64,000 nt of DNA from Citrobacter tructae (GTDB taxonomy: Bacteria; Pseudomonadota; Gammaproteobacteria; Enterobacterales; Enterobacteriaceae), in contig NZ_CP038469.1 in assembly GCF_004684345.1 (NCBI RefSeq), forward strand, positions 3,658,001 to 3,722,000. Reading direction: 5' to 3'. Below, piece after piece: positions 41,911 through 50,797 of this stretch (within the stretch, counting starts at the first letter, position 1; the number at the start of each line of letters is the position of its first letter). The position numbers and the translations under genes are program-made. The notes under the pieces are model-generated. The model was not told the DNA's origin. It saw only the letters and a program-made list of their open reading frames with translations, and made no database searches.

Positions 41911-43014
41911 ATGAATATGAAGGGTAAAGCGTTATTGGCAGGATGTATCGCCCTGTCTTTGAGCAATATGGCCTTTGCTAAGGATATTAAAGTTGCCGTC
42001 GTCGGCGCGATGTCCGGTCCGGTGGCGCAGTATGGCGACCAGGAATTTACCGGTGCAGAACAGGCGATTGCAGACATTAACGCCAAAGGTGGCGTTAAGG
42101 GTGACAAACTGGTCGTGGTGAAATACGACGATGCCTGTGACCCGAAACAGGCGGTAGCGGTCGCTAACAAAGTGGTCAACGACGGGATTAAATACGTTAT
42201 CGGCCACCTGTGTTCATCTTCCACTCAGCCAGCGTCTGATATCTATGAAGACGAAGGCATCCTGATGATCACCCCAGCGGCAACCGCACCGGAACTGACC
42301 GCACGCGGTTATAACCTGGTAATGCGTACCACCGGTCTGGACTCTGACCAGGGCCCAACGGCCGCCAAATATATCGTCGAAAAAGTGAAACCGAAACGCA
42401 TTGCTATCGTTCACGACAAGCAGCAATACGGTGAAGGCCTGGCTCGCTCTGTGCAAGACAACCTCAAGAAAGCGAATGCTGACGTCGTGTTCTTTGACGG
42501 TATCACCGCCGGTGAGAAAGATTTCTCCACCTTGGTTGCGCGTCTGAAGAAAGAGAATATCGACTTTGTTTACTACGGTGGTTATCACCCGGAAATGGGG
42601 CAGATCCTGCGCCAGGCACGTGCCGCTGGTCTGAAAACCCAGTTTATGGGACCAGAAGGGGTTGCGAACGTATCGCTGTCTAACATCGCCGGTGAATCTG
42701 CTGAAGGGTTGTTGGTCACCAAGCCGAAGAACTACGACCAGGTTCCTGCGAACAAACCAATCGTAGATGCGATCAAGGCTAAGAAACAGGACCCAAGCGG
42801 CGCGTTTGTGTGGACCACCTACGCCGCGCTGCAGTCGTTGCAGGCTGGTCTGAACCAGTCAGACGATCCGGCTGAAATTGCCAAATACCTGAAAGCAAAC
42901 ACCGTTGAAACTGTTATGGGACCGCTGTCCTGGGATGCGAAGGGGGACCTGAAAGGTTTCGAATTCGGTGTGTTTGACTGGCATGCTAATGGTACGGCGA
43001 CCGACGCCAAGTGA
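41911..43014 (+). CDS. livJ: Leu/Ile/Val-binding protein LivJ
   Basis: This 367-residue periplasmic binding protein has a signal peptide cleaved after about residue 23 (SLSNMAFA, then KDIKVAVVGAMSG). The ligand loop HLCSSSTQPASDIYEDEG binds the alpha-amino and carboxyl groups of branched-chain amino acids. It feeds the LivHMGF transporter encoded downstream. The ATG at 41911 gives the exact E. coli length; the same frame is open further upstream. It is about as long as livK and clearly its paralogue. It is transcribed separately, with panM on the other strand between the two. Confidence 0.97.
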   Translation: MNMKGKALLAGCIALSLSNMAFAKDIKVAVVGAMSGPVAQYGDQEFTGAEQAIADINAKGGVKGDKLVVVKYDDACDPKQAVAVANKVVNDGIKYVIGHLCSSSTQPASDIYEDEGILMITPAATAPELTARGYNLVMRTTGLDSDQGPTAAKYIVEKVKPKRIAIVHDKQQYGEGLARSVQDNLKKANADVVFFDGITAGEKDFSTLVARLKKENIDFVYYGGYHPEMGQILRQARAAGLKTQFMGPEGVANVSLSNIAGESAEGLLVTKPKNYDQVPANKPIVDAIKAKKQDPSGAFVWTTYAALQSLQAGLNQSDDPAEIAKYLKANTVETVMGPLSWDAKGDLKGFEFGVFDWHANGTATDAK

Positions 43015-43088
43015 TTTTCCCGGTGTCTTTCGCGCTGCAGGTGCGTTATCTACAGCGCGAACTTCCTGGAAAATGGGTATAAGTTGTA

Positions 43089-43124
43089 GGCCGGATAAGC
43101 GTCAGCGCCATCCGGCTTTTTTAT
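43089..43124. repeat. REP palindrome with T tract between livJ and panM
   Basis: GCCGGATAAGCG...CGCCATCCGGC is followed by TTTTTTTA in the livJ direction, so this REP probably doubles as the livJ terminator between the convergent genes. Confidence 0.8.
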
Positions 43125-43507
43125 TACCGTTTCTCCCAGCCGTTATTCTGCGGCGTAAAACCTAACGTCTGCATAAACCCGGCCATCACGCCGCGGTCCT
43201 CAACGCCGACATCGGCCATCCACCATGAGCCCACGCCGGGATTTTCCCGGATCACTTCTTCGATCAAATACTGCCCGACACCGCGACGACGGGTGATTTC
43301 ACGTACACGCAATGAATCCAGCGCGCCTTGCGTACCGCTCAAGGTCACGCGTACCGCGCCCAGAAGACGTTCATTAAACCGCGCGGCGTAGATCCGGTGC
43401 GTTTCATCTACGCTTAACGATGAGGCGGAATACTCCGGCCAGATTTTGCCCAGATCAATCTTGTCCTGAGCACTAAAGTTTTCTAAACGAATGATGGTCA
43501 GCTTCAT
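43124..43507 (-). CDS. panM: PanD maturation factor PanM
   Basis: This 127-residue GNAT-fold protein has the acetyl-CoA-binding signature RVREITRRRGVGQYLIEEV at about 67-85. PanM (PanZ, YhhK) binds the PanD zymogen and triggers its self-cleavage to active aspartate decarboxylase, and in complex with CoA limits pantothenate synthesis. The ATG at 43507 gives the E. coli length rather than a start five codons earlier. The position between livJ and livK is the same as in E. coli. Confidence 0.95.
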   Translation of the reverse strand: MKLTIIRLENFSAQDKIDLGKIWPEYSASSLSVDETHRIYAARFNERLLGAVRVTLSGTQGALDSLRVREITRRRGVGQYLIEEVIRENPGVGSWWMADVGVEDRGVMAGFMQTLGFTPQNNGWEKR

Positions 43508-43930
43508 TGACAGCATGTCCAAATCACAAAAGATGAAATCAGTGTACCGAAATAATTCACCCGGATGCTTTCTCTTTTTTATGTGAATAACCAGGTTAAT
43601 AGTTTTGTAACAACGACAATGACAGTTTGAAACATTAGAGATTGAAAAATAGGCAGGATAATACCCTGGGATGCAGCATTTTATTCCGCTCTTTGTACCG
43701 TTATTTTATGCTGACAAGTGCGCTTTTTTTTGTTTATCTATAGTGAAAAGCAGAATATTATCTTTTCTTAATCGACTGAAAAATAGAGATTTTAGCCTGA
43801 ATTTGCTTAAAAAACTGCGCTAAACCATTAATGAGACTGGTAAAAATAGTACAGTTCAAAAAAAGCACAGTCTGCTTTTTAACCACATAAATACAAAATA
43901 TTAATAACGTCACGAATGGGGATTCAGTTA
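43508..43930. other. livK upstream region
   Basis: This 423-base AT-rich region ahead of livK carries an Lrp-like site at 43751-43765. No ORF of note or clear terminator was found. A long leader is expected from the E. coli operon. Confidence 0.55.
43751..43765 (+). promoter_or_regulatory. Candidate Lrp site upstream of livK
   Basis: CAGAATATTATCTTT agrees with the Lrp consensus at 12 of 15 positions, with a complete left half. It overlaps a TATTAT -10-like hexamer at 43756-43761, so binding would block transcription. Confidence 0.45.
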
Positions 43931-45040
43931 ATGAAACGGAATGCGAAAACAATCATCGCAGGGGCGATAGCACTGGTCATGTCACACGCTGCCATGGCGG
44001 AGGATATCAAGGTCGCTGTGGTCGGAGCGATGTCAGGTCCGGTCGCGCAGTGGGGCGATATGGAATTTAATGGCGCACGGCAGGCGATTAAAGATATCAA
44101 TGCTAAAGGCGGGATCAAAGGCGACAAGCTGGTGGCCGTGGAATATGACGACGCCTGCGATCCGAAACAGGCCGTTGCGGTAGCGAACAAAATCGTTAAT
44201 GACGGCATTCAGTATGTGATTGGTCACTTGTGCTCATCGTCGACTCAGCCAGCATCCGATATCTACGAAGACGAAGGCATCCTGATGATTTCCCCGGGAG
44301 CCACTAACCCGGAGCTGACGCAGCGCGGCTACGCGCACATCATGCGTACGGCCGGCCTGGACTCCTCTCAGGGGCCAACCGCTGCGAAATATATTCTTGA
44401 GACTGTGAAGCCACAGCGTATCGCCATCATCCATGATAAACAGCAATACGGTGAAGGTCTGGCGCGTTCGGTGCAGGACAGCCTGAAAGCGGGCAAAGCC
44501 AATATCGTCTTCTTTGATGGGATCTCGGCTGGTGAAAAAGATTTTTCTGCGCTGATTGCCCGCCTGAATAAAGAAAAAATCGACTTCGTCTACTACGGTG
44601 GCTACTACCCAGAGATGGGACAAATGCTGCGCCAGGCACGTTCTGTGGGGCTGAAAACGCAGTTTATGGGACCCGAGGGCGTGGGTAATGCGTCGCTGTC
44701 CAACATTGCCGGTGATGCCGCTGAAGGCATGCTGGTGACCATGCCAAAACGCTATGACCAGGATCCGACGAATAAAGCTATTGTCGATGCGCTCAAAGCG
44801 GACAAGAAAGATCCGACCGGACCATACGTGTGGATCACCTACGCCGCCGTGCAGTCGCTGGCAACCGCCATGGACCGCAGCGGCAGCAAAGATCCGCTGG
44901 AGTTGGTGAAAGATTTAAAAGCACACGGGGCTGATACCGTGATTGGGCCGCTGAATTGGGATGAAAAAGGCGATCTAAAGGGATTTGAATTTGGTGTCTT
45001 CCAGTGGCACGCCGACGGGTCGTCCTCGGTAGCCAAATAA
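43931..45040 (+). CDS. livK: Leucine-specific binding protein LivK
   Basis: This 369-residue periplasmic protein has a signal peptide ending VMSHAAMA, then EDIKVAVVGAMSG. It is the paralogue of LivJ and shares the HLCSSSTQPASDIYEDEG ligand loop. A Trp in VAQWGDMEF replaces Tyr in LivJ (VAQYGDQEF), one of the differences behind its preference for leucine. It is the first gene of livKHMGF. A GC-rich hairpin without U tract follows it (45049-45069), which usually keeps binding-protein mRNA in excess. The ATG at 43931 matches the E. coli start. Confidence 0.97.
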   Translation: MKRNAKTIIAGAIALVMSHAAMAEDIKVAVVGAMSGPVAQWGDMEFNGARQAIKDINAKGGIKGDKLVAVEYDDACDPKQAVAVANKIVNDGIQYVIGHLCSSSTQPASDIYEDEGILMISPGATNPELTQRGYAHIMRTAGLDSSQGPTAAKYILETVKPQRIAIIHDKQQYGEGLARSVQDSLKAGKANIVFFDGISAGEKDFSALIARLNKEKIDFVYYGGYYPEMGQMLRQARSVGLKTQFMGPEGVGNASLSNIAGDAAEGMLVTMPKRYDQDPTNKAIVDALKADKKDPTGPYVWITYAAVQSLATAMDRSGSKDPLELVKDLKAHGADTVIGPLNWDEKGDLKGFEFGVFQWHADGSSSVAK

Positions 45041-45048
45041 TTATCCCA

Positions 45049-45069
45049 CCGCCCGGTGATGCCGGGCGG
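45049..45069 (+). other. Intercistronic hairpin between livK and livH
   Basis: CCGCCCGG, loop TGATG and CCGGGCGG form a perfect 8 bp GC stem with no U tract. It likely stabilises the livK message and lowers expression of the transporter genes. Confidence 0.75.
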
Positions 45070-45087
45070 GTATGAAAAGGTTTCCTT

Positions 45088-46014
45088 ATGTCCGAGCAGT
45101 TCCTCTATTTCTTGCAGCAGATGTTTAACGGCGTCACGCTGGGAAGCACCTATGCGCTGATCGCCATCGGTTACACGATGGTGTACGGCATTATCGGCAT
45201 GATCAACTTCGCCCACGGCGAGGTGTATATGATCGGCAGCTATGTCTCGTTTATGATCATCGCCGCGCTAATGATGATGGGCATTGATACCAGCTGGCTG
45301 CTGGTGGCGGCCGGATTCGTCGGTGCTATCGTGATTGCCAGCGCCTACGGCTGGAGTATTGAGCGCGTGGCGTACCGGCCTGTGCGCAGTTCCAAGCGCT
45401 TGATCGCCTTAATTTCCGCCATTGGGATGTCTATCTTCCTGCAAAACTATGTCAGCCTGACCGAAGGCTCGCGTGATGTGGCGCTGCCCAGCTTGTTTAA
45501 CGGCCAGTGGACTATCGGCAGTAGCGAAAACTTCTCTGCGTCCATCACCACCATGCAGGCGGTTATCTGGATTGTGACCTTCCTGGCGATGCTGGCACTG
45601 ACGATTTTCATCCGATACTCGCGTATGGGTCGCGCCTGTCGCGCCTGCGCAGAAGATCTGAAAATGGCGAGTTTGCTCGGCATAAATACTGACCGCGTGA
45701 TTGCCCTGACCTTTGTGATCGGCGCAGCAATGGCGGCGGTGGCGGGCGTGCTGCTCGGTCAGTTCTACGGGGTTATCAACCCGTATATCGGCTTTATGGC
45801 CGGAATGAAAGCCTTTACCGCAGCGGTGCTTGGCGGCATCGGCAGCATCCCTGGGGCGATGATCGGCGGCCTGATTCTTGGCGTGGCGGAAGCGCTTTCC
45901 TCTGCTTATCTGAGTACGGAATACAAAGATGTGGTGTCGTTCGCACTGCTGATAATCGTGCTGCTGGTGATGCCGACCGGTATTCTGGGTCGCCCGGAGG
46001 TAGAGAAAGTATGA
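45088..46014 (+). CDS. livH: Branched-chain amino acid permease LivH
   Basis: This 308-residue inner-membrane permease matches E. coli LivH in length. It has about eight helices and the LivH/LivM family segments NFAHGEVYMIGSYV and CRACAEDLKMASLLGIN, the latter being the EAA-like loop that meets the ATPases. It pairs with LivM and is driven by LivG and LivF. It overlaps livM by 4 bases. Confidence 0.97.
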   Translation: MSEQFLYFLQQMFNGVTLGSTYALIAIGYTMVYGIIGMINFAHGEVYMIGSYVSFMIIAALMMMGIDTSWLLVAAGFVGAIVIASAYGWSIERVAYRPVRSSKRLIALISAIGMSIFLQNYVSLTEGSRDVALPSLFNGQWTIGSSENFSASITTMQAVIWIVTFLAMLALTIFIRYSRMGRACRACAEDLKMASLLGINTDRVIALTFVIGAAMAAVAGVLLGQFYGVINPYIGFMAGMKAFTAAVLGGIGSIPGAMIGGLILGVAEALSSAYLSTEYKDVVSFALLIIVLLVMPTGILGRPEVEKV

Positions 46015-47288
46015 AACCAATGCACTTTGCGATGGCGTTGCTCTCTGCCGTCATGTTTTTCATCCTGGCGGGCGTATTTATGGGCGTCCAACTGGAGCTG
46101 GATGGCACTAAGTTGGTCGTTGATGTCGCCAGTGATATTCGCTGGCAGTGGGTGTTTATCGGCACTGGGGTCGTTTTTCTGTTCCAACTGCTGCGCCCGG
46201 CTTTTCAACACAGCCTGAAGCGGGTTTCCGGCCCGAAGTTTATTCTGCCAGCGATTGACGGCTCTACCGTCAAACAAAAGCTGTTCCTGGTGGCGCTGCT
46301 GGTGATTGCTGTGGCGTGGCCGTTTATGGTCTCACGCGGGACGGTAGATATCGCCACTCTGACGATGATTTATATCATCCTGGGTCTGGGCTTAAACGTG
46401 GTGGTGGGGCTTTCCGGGTTGTTGGTGCTGGGCTACGGTGGTTTTTATGCCATCGGTGCTTACACCTTCGCGCTGCTGAACCACTATTACGGTCTCGGTT
46501 TCTGGACCTGTCTGCCGCTGGCGGGGTTGGTCTCTGCAGCTGCAGGTTTCCTGCTCGGTTTCCCGGTACTGCGCCTGCGTGGCGACTATCTGGCGATTGT
46601 GACGTTAGGTTTTGGCGAGATCGTTCGTATTCTGCTGCTGAACAATACCGAAGTGACCGGTGGCCCGAACGGCATCAGCCAGATCCCAAAACCGACCTTC
46701 TTCGGCCTCGAGTTCAGCCGTAGCGCCCGCGAAGGCGGCTGGGATACCTTCAGCAACTTCTTCGGCGTGAAGTATGACCCGTCCGACCGCGTGATTTTCC
46801 TCTATCTGGTGGCGCTGCTGCTGGTAGTCTTCTCGCTGTTCGTCATTAACCGCCTGCTGCGTATGCCGCTGGGGCGCGCGTGGGAAGCCTTGCGTGAAGA
46901 TGAAATCGCCTGCCGTTCGCTGGGCTTAAACCCAACGCGTATTAAGCTGACTGCTTTTACCATCAGTGCCGCGTTTGCCGGTTTTGCCGGAACGCTGTTC
47001 GCCGCGCGTCAGGGCTTCGTTAGCCCGGAGTCCTTCACTTTTGCCGAATCGGCCTTTGTGCTGGCGATTGTGGTACTCGGTGGCATGGGTTCGCAGTTTG
47101 CGGTGATCCTGGCGGCCATCCTGCTGGTGGTGTCGCGCGAACTGATGCGTGACTTCAATGAATACAGCATGTTAATGCTGGGTGGTTTGATGGTGCTGAT
47201 GATGATCTGGCGTCCGCAAGGCTTGTTGCCGATGACCCGTCCACAGTTGAAACTGAAAAACGGGGAAGCGAAAGGAGAGCAGGCATGA
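46011..47288 (+). CDS. livM: Branched-chain amino acid permease LivM
   Basis: This 425-residue second permease has two extra N-terminal helices before the core, as in E. coli LivM. The coupling loop GRAWEALREDEIACRSLGLN at about 286-305 is the family signature. It overlaps livH and livG by 4 bases each, so all the transporter genes are translationally coupled. Confidence 0.97.
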   Translation: MKPMHFAMALLSAVMFFILAGVFMGVQLELDGTKLVVDVASDIRWQWVFIGTGVVFLFQLLRPAFQHSLKRVSGPKFILPAIDGSTVKQKLFLVALLVIAVAWPFMVSRGTVDIATLTMIYIILGLGLNVVVGLSGLLVLGYGGFYAIGAYTFALLNHYYGLGFWTCLPLAGLVSAAAGFLLGFPVLRLRGDYLAIVTLGFGEIVRILLLNNTEVTGGPNGISQIPKPTFFGLEFSRSAREGGWDTFSNFFGVKYDPSDRVIFLYLVALLLVVFSLFVINRLLRMPLGRAWEALREDEIACRSLGLNPTRIKLTAFTISAAFAGFAGTLFAARQGFVSPESFTFAESAFVLAIVVLGGMGSQFAVILAAILLVVSRELMRDFNEYSMLMLGGLMVLMMIWRPQGLLPMTRPQLKLKNGEAKGEQA

Positions 47289-48052
47289 GTCAGCCATTAT
47301 TATCCGTTAACGGCCTGATGATGCGCTTCGGCGGTCTGCTGGCGGTAAACAACGTTGAACTGGAACTGAGACCGCAGGAAATTGTCTCGTTAATCGGACC
47401 GAACGGTGCGGGAAAAACCACGGTCTTCAACTGCCTGACCGGTTTTTATAAGCCGACCGGTGGGACGATTAAGCTGCGCGACCAGCATCTGGAAGGGCTG
47501 CCGGGCCAGCAAATCGCTCGTATGGGCGTGGTGCGTACCTTCCAGCACGTGCGTCTGTTTCGTGAGATGACGGTGATTGAAAACTTGCTGGTGGCACAAC
47601 ATCAGCAACTGAAAACCGGCGTCTTCTCAGGCTTACTGAAAACCCCGTCGTTCAAGCGCGCGCAGAGCGAAGCGTTAGACCGCGCCGCCACCTGGCTGGA
47701 GCGTATCGGCCTGCTGGAGCACGCTAACCGTCAGGCCAGTAACCTGGCCTACGGAGACCAGCGTCGCCTGGAGATTGCCCGTTGCATGGTGACTCAGCCG
47801 GAGATCCTGATGCTCGACGAACCCGCCGCAGGTCTCAACCCGAAAGAGACCAAAGAGCTGGACGAGCTGATTGCTGAACTGCGTAATCATCACAACACCA
47901 CTATTTTGCTGATTGAACACGACATGAAGCTGGTGATGGGGATTTCAGATCGTATTTATGTGGTGAACCAGGGCACGCCGCTGGCGAACGGGACACCGGA
48001 ACAAATCCGTAATAACCCGGACGTGATCCGCGCCTATTTAGGTGAAGCATAA
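47285..48052 (+). CDS. livG: Branched-chain amino acid ABC ATPase LivG
   Basis: This 255-residue ABC ATPase has Walker A GPNGAGKTT at about 38-46, the variant signature LAYGDQRRLEIARC, and Walker B LMLDEPAAGLNP. It powers LivHM with LivF. The stop overlaps the GTG/ATG region at the head of livF. Confidence 0.97.
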   Translation: MSQPLLSVNGLMMRFGGLLAVNNVELELRPQEIVSLIGPNGAGKTTVFNCLTGFYKPTGGTIKLRDQHLEGLPGQQIARMGVVRTFQHVRLFREMTVIENLLVAQHQQLKTGVFSGLLKTPSFKRAQSEALDRAATWLERIGLLEHANRQASNLAYGDQRRLEIARCMVTQPEILMLDEPAAGLNPKETKELDELIAELRNHHNTTILLIEHDMKLVMGISDRIYVVNQGTPLANGTPEQIRNNPDVIRAYLGEA

Positions 48053-48069
48053 TGGGGGCGAACCATAAG

Positions 48070-48783
48070 ATGGAAAAAGTCATGTTGTCCTTTGACAAAG
48101 TTAATGCCCACTACGGCAAGATCCAGGCGCTGCACGACGTCAGTCTGTATATCAATCAGGGTGAGATCGTGACGCTTATCGGTGCCAACGGTGCGGGTAA
48201 AACCACGCTGCTCGGTACACTGTGTGGCGATCCGCGTGCCACCAGTGGCCGCATTGTTTTTGATGGTAAAGACATTACCGACTGGCAGACGGCGAAAATC
48301 ATGCGTGAAGCGGTGGCGATTGTCCCGGAAGGGCGTCGCGTATTTTCGCGCATGACGGTAGAAGAGAATCTGGCGATGGGCGGTTTTTTTGCCGAGAAGG
48401 ATCAGTTTCAGGAGCGCATTAAGTGGGTGTATGAGCTGTTCCCACGCCTGCACGAGCGCCGTATCCAGCGAGCGGGTACCATGTCTGGTGGTGAGCAGCA
48501 AATGCTGGCGATAGGCCGTGCGCTGATGAGCCAGCCACGCCTGCTGCTGCTTGATGAGCCGTCACTGGGTCTGGCACCGATCATCATCCAGCAGATCTTT
48601 AACACCATTGAACAACTGCGCGAGCAGGGGATGACCATTTTCCTCGTTGAGCAGAACGCCAACCAGGCACTGAAACTCGCGGACCGGGGCTATGTACTGG
48701 AAAACGGCCATGTGGTGCTGGAAGACACAGGAGAAGCATTACTGGCCAACGAAGCGGTGCGCAGCGCCTATCTGGGCGGCTAA
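48070..48783 (+). CDS. livF: Branched-chain amino acid ABC ATPase LivF
   Basis: This 237-residue ABC ATPase has Walker A GANGAGKTT, signature MSGGEQQMLAIGRAL and Walker B LLLLDEPSLGLAP. The ATG at 48070 gives the E. coli length; an in-frame ATG at 48052 overlaps livG and has no better ribosome site. It is the last gene of the operon and is followed 14 bases later by a strong terminator. Confidence 0.96.
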   Translation: MEKVMLSFDKVNAHYGKIQALHDVSLYINQGEIVTLIGANGAGKTTLLGTLCGDPRATSGRIVFDGKDITDWQTAKIMREAVAIVPEGRRVFSRMTVEENLAMGGFFAEKDQFQERIKWVYELFPRLHERRIQRAGTMSGGEQQMLAIGRALMSQPRLLLLDEPSLGLAPIIIQQIFNTIEQLREQGMTIFLVEQNANQALKLADRGYVLENGHVVLEDTGEALLANEAVRSAYLGG

Positions 48784-48797
48784 ATTCCCTTCTTCAG

Positions 48798-48823
48798 AAA
48801 AGGAGCCGAAATGGCTCCTTTTT
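48798..48823 (+). terminator. Terminator of the livKHMGF operon
   Basis: AAAAGGAGCC, loop GAAAT and GGCTCCTTTTT form a perfect 10 bp stem ending in a U tract. Confidence 0.95.
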
Positions 48824-48839
48824 ATGCCAACATGTCAAT

Positions 48840-48858
48840 ATTGAGAATCGTTATCAAT
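48840..48858 (+). promoter_or_regulatory. Fur-box-like dyad
   Basis: ATTGAGAATCGTTATCAAT is a 19-base near-palindrome. Its core TGAGAAT-C-GTTATCA differs from the Fur 7-1-7 motif TGATAAT-N-ATTATCA at only two of 14 positions. It lies 24 bases before the small ORF at 48882. Confidence 0.6.
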
Positions 48859-48881
48859 AATAAAGTAAACGCGGAGAAAGG

Positions 48882-49163
48882 ATGATTCGTTCAGGCATCA
48901 GCAGGATTATTGGAAGTCTGTTTTTGGCGCTCTCATTTAACGTTCAGGCATTAGAACCACAAACGTTCGATCCGCGAGATCCCTCTATCTGGGAGGAAAA
49001 ACCGGCCAACCCATTAACGCAGTCCAACTCACCCTGTGAAGTGTTCACCAGTTCAGTGTGCCCGAGTTGGGAGGATGAGAAATCGGATCTCCAGCGTGAG
49101 CGTGAGCGACGGGAACAGCAGCGTTTACAGAATGAGTACGAACGACGTTGGCGTAGAGATTAA
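48882..49163 (+). CDS. Small exported protein of unknown function
   Basis: This 93-residue protein has a signal peptide (about residues 1-23, ending NVQA). The mature part is about 70 residues, with two cysteines (C52, C60) that could form a disulfide, and a highly charged Arg/Glu-rich C-terminal helix (about 65-93). The ribosome site GCGGAGAAAGG is strong. The gene is absent from this place in E. coli K-12, to my knowledge. A Fur-box-like dyad just upstream suggests induction by iron starvation. No function can be named. Confidence 0.75.
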   Translation: MIRSGISRIIGSLFLALSFNVQALEPQTFDPRDPSIWEEKPANPLTQSNSPCEVFTSSVCPSWEDEKSDLQRERERREQQRLQNEYERRWRRD

Positions 49164-49187
49164 CGTTACCGGGGCGATCTCCTCCCC

Positions 49188-49222
49188 TGACTGGATAAGA
49201 CGTTATGCCACCATCCGGCACA
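49188..49222. repeat. Degenerate REP element
   Basis: CTGGATAAGACG...CCACCATCCGG resembles REP but has mismatched arms. It lies downstream of the small exported-protein gene. Confidence 0.55.
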
Positions 49223-49423
49223 ACCCCCCATTGTGCTGCCATACGTGTCTCAGCTCCCACTTTCCTTTCTCATAACCTTCACTGCCTTGCCATCTCTCTG
49301 TCGCCTTACTATCTTTTTTTTGTAATAAAAAAGTTATTTTTCTGTCATTCGAGCATGTCATGTTACCCCCGCGAGCATAAAACGCGTGATATCGCGCATC
49401 CGGCACAACAAGAGAGATAACCG

Positions 49424-50740
49424 ATGATATCGTTACGACATACCGCTTTAGGACTGGCACTCAGTCTGGCATTTGCAGGACAGGCGCTGGCAGTCACCAC
49501 CATTCCGTTCTGGCATTCAATGGAAGGTGAACTGGGAAAAGAAGTCGATTCGCTGGCGCAACGTTTTAATGCAGCTAATCCCGATTACAAAATTGTTCCG
49601 CAGTACAAAGGCAACTACGAGCAGAGCCTGAGCGCGGGTATTGCCGCCTTCCGTACCGGAAACGCGCCTGCGCTGCTGCAGGTTTATGAAGTGGGCACGG
49701 CAACGATGATGGCCTCAAAGGCGATTAAGCCGGTCTATGAGGTGTTTAAAGAGGCTGGTATTAACTTCGATGAGTCTCAATTTGTGCCTACGGTTTCCGG
49801 TTATTACACCGATTCTAAAAGCGGACACCTGCTCTCCCAACCGTTTAACAGCTCCACCCCTGTGCTGTACTACAACAAAGATGCCTTCAAAAAAGCCGGT
49901 TTAGACCCCGAGCAGCCGCCGAAAACCTGGCAGGATCTGGCGGAATACACTGCGAAGCTGAAAGCGGCAGGCATGAAGTGCGGTTACGCCAGCGGCTGGC
50001 AGGGTTGGATCCAACTGGAAAACTTCAGTGCCTGGAATGGCTTGCCATTTGCGACCAAAAACAATGGTTTTGACGGCACGGATGCGGTGCTGGAATTCAA
50101 TAAACCGGAGCAGGTGAAACATATTGCCCTGCTGCAGGAGATGAACAAGAAGGGCGATTTTAGCTACGTGGGGCGTAAAGATGAATCCACCGAGAAGTTC
50201 TACAACGGGGATTGTGCCATTACGACGGCTTCTTCCGGCTCTCTTGCTAATATTCGTCAATATGCCAAATTCAACTATGGCGTGGGCATGATGCCGTACG
50301 ATGCCGATGTGAAGGGCGCGCCGCAAAACGCCATCATCGGCGGTGCCAGCCTGTGGGTAATGCAGGGTAAAGATAAAGCAACCTATGAAGGCGTGGCGCA
50401 GTTCCTCAACTTCCTGGCGAAGCCAGAAATTGCTGCAGAATGGCACCAGAAAACAGGTTATCTGCCGATCACCACCGCCGCTTACGATCTGACCCGCGAG
50501 CAAGGCTTCTATGACAAGAACCCAGGGGCGGATACTGCCACGCGTCAGATGCTGAACAAGCCACCGTTGCCGTTCACCAAAGGGCTGCGTCTGGGCAATA
50601 TGCCGCAGATCCGCACTATCGTGGATGAGGAACTGGAAAGCGTCTGGACCGGCAAGAAAACCCCGCAGCAGGCGTTGGATTCTGCCGTTGAGCGCGGCAA
50701 CCAGTTACTGCGCCGCTTCGAGCAGTCGACTAAGTCTTAA
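49424..50740 (+). CDS. ugpB: sn-Glycerol-3-phosphate-binding protein UgpB
   Basis: This 438-residue periplasmic binding protein has signal peptide MISLRHTALGLALSLAFAGQALA, then VTTIPFWHSMEGE. It binds sn-glycerol-3-phosphate and glycerophosphocholine and delivers them to UgpAEC. It is the first gene of ugpBAECQ, which in E. coli is induced by PhoB on phosphate starvation. A convincing Pho box could not be fixed here. A REP palindrome separates it from ugpA. AAGAGAGATAACC precedes the ATG. Confidence 0.97.
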   Translation: MISLRHTALGLALSLAFAGQALAVTTIPFWHSMEGELGKEVDSLAQRFNAANPDYKIVPQYKGNYEQSLSAGIAAFRTGNAPALLQVYEVGTATMMASKAIKPVYEVFKEAGINFDESQFVPTVSGYYTDSKSGHLLSQPFNSSTPVLYYNKDAFKKAGLDPEQPPKTWQDLAEYTAKLKAAGMKCGYASGWQGWIQLENFSAWNGLPFATKNNGFDGTDAVLEFNKPEQVKHIALLQEMNKKGDFSYVGRKDESTEKFYNGDCAITTASSGSLANIRQYAKFNYGVGMMPYDADVKGAPQNAIIGGASLWVMQGKDKATYEGVAQFLNFLAKPEIAAEWHQKTGYLPITTAAYDLTREQGFYDKNPGADTATRQMLNKPPLPFTKGLRLGNMPQIRTIVDEELESVWTGKKTPQQALDSAVERGNQLLRRFEQSTKS

Positions 50741-50748
50741 GTGTATAA

Positions 50749-50778
50749 GTGCCGGATAAGTGCAGCGCCATCCGGCAC
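50749..50778. repeat. REP palindrome between ugpB and ugpA
   Basis: GTGCCGGA...TCCGGCAC (8 bp arms) lies inside the operon, just after the binding-protein gene, where REP elements often stabilise the upstream mRNA. Confidence 0.85.
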
Positions 50779-50797
50779 CTTTCAGGAAAAAACCTTC

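Noticed and set aside
45409..46020. 203-codon open frame antisense to livH
   Set aside because: Low-complexity His/Arg/Gln-rich translation typical of an antisense shadow of a membrane-protein gene.
49341..49361. Possible Pho box before ugpB (CTGTCAT...ATGTCAT)
   Set aside because: The two TGTCAT repeats are 13 bases apart, not the 11 expected for a PhoB box, and no third repeat follows. PhoB control of ugp is likely from knowledge of E. coli, but the site could not be placed.
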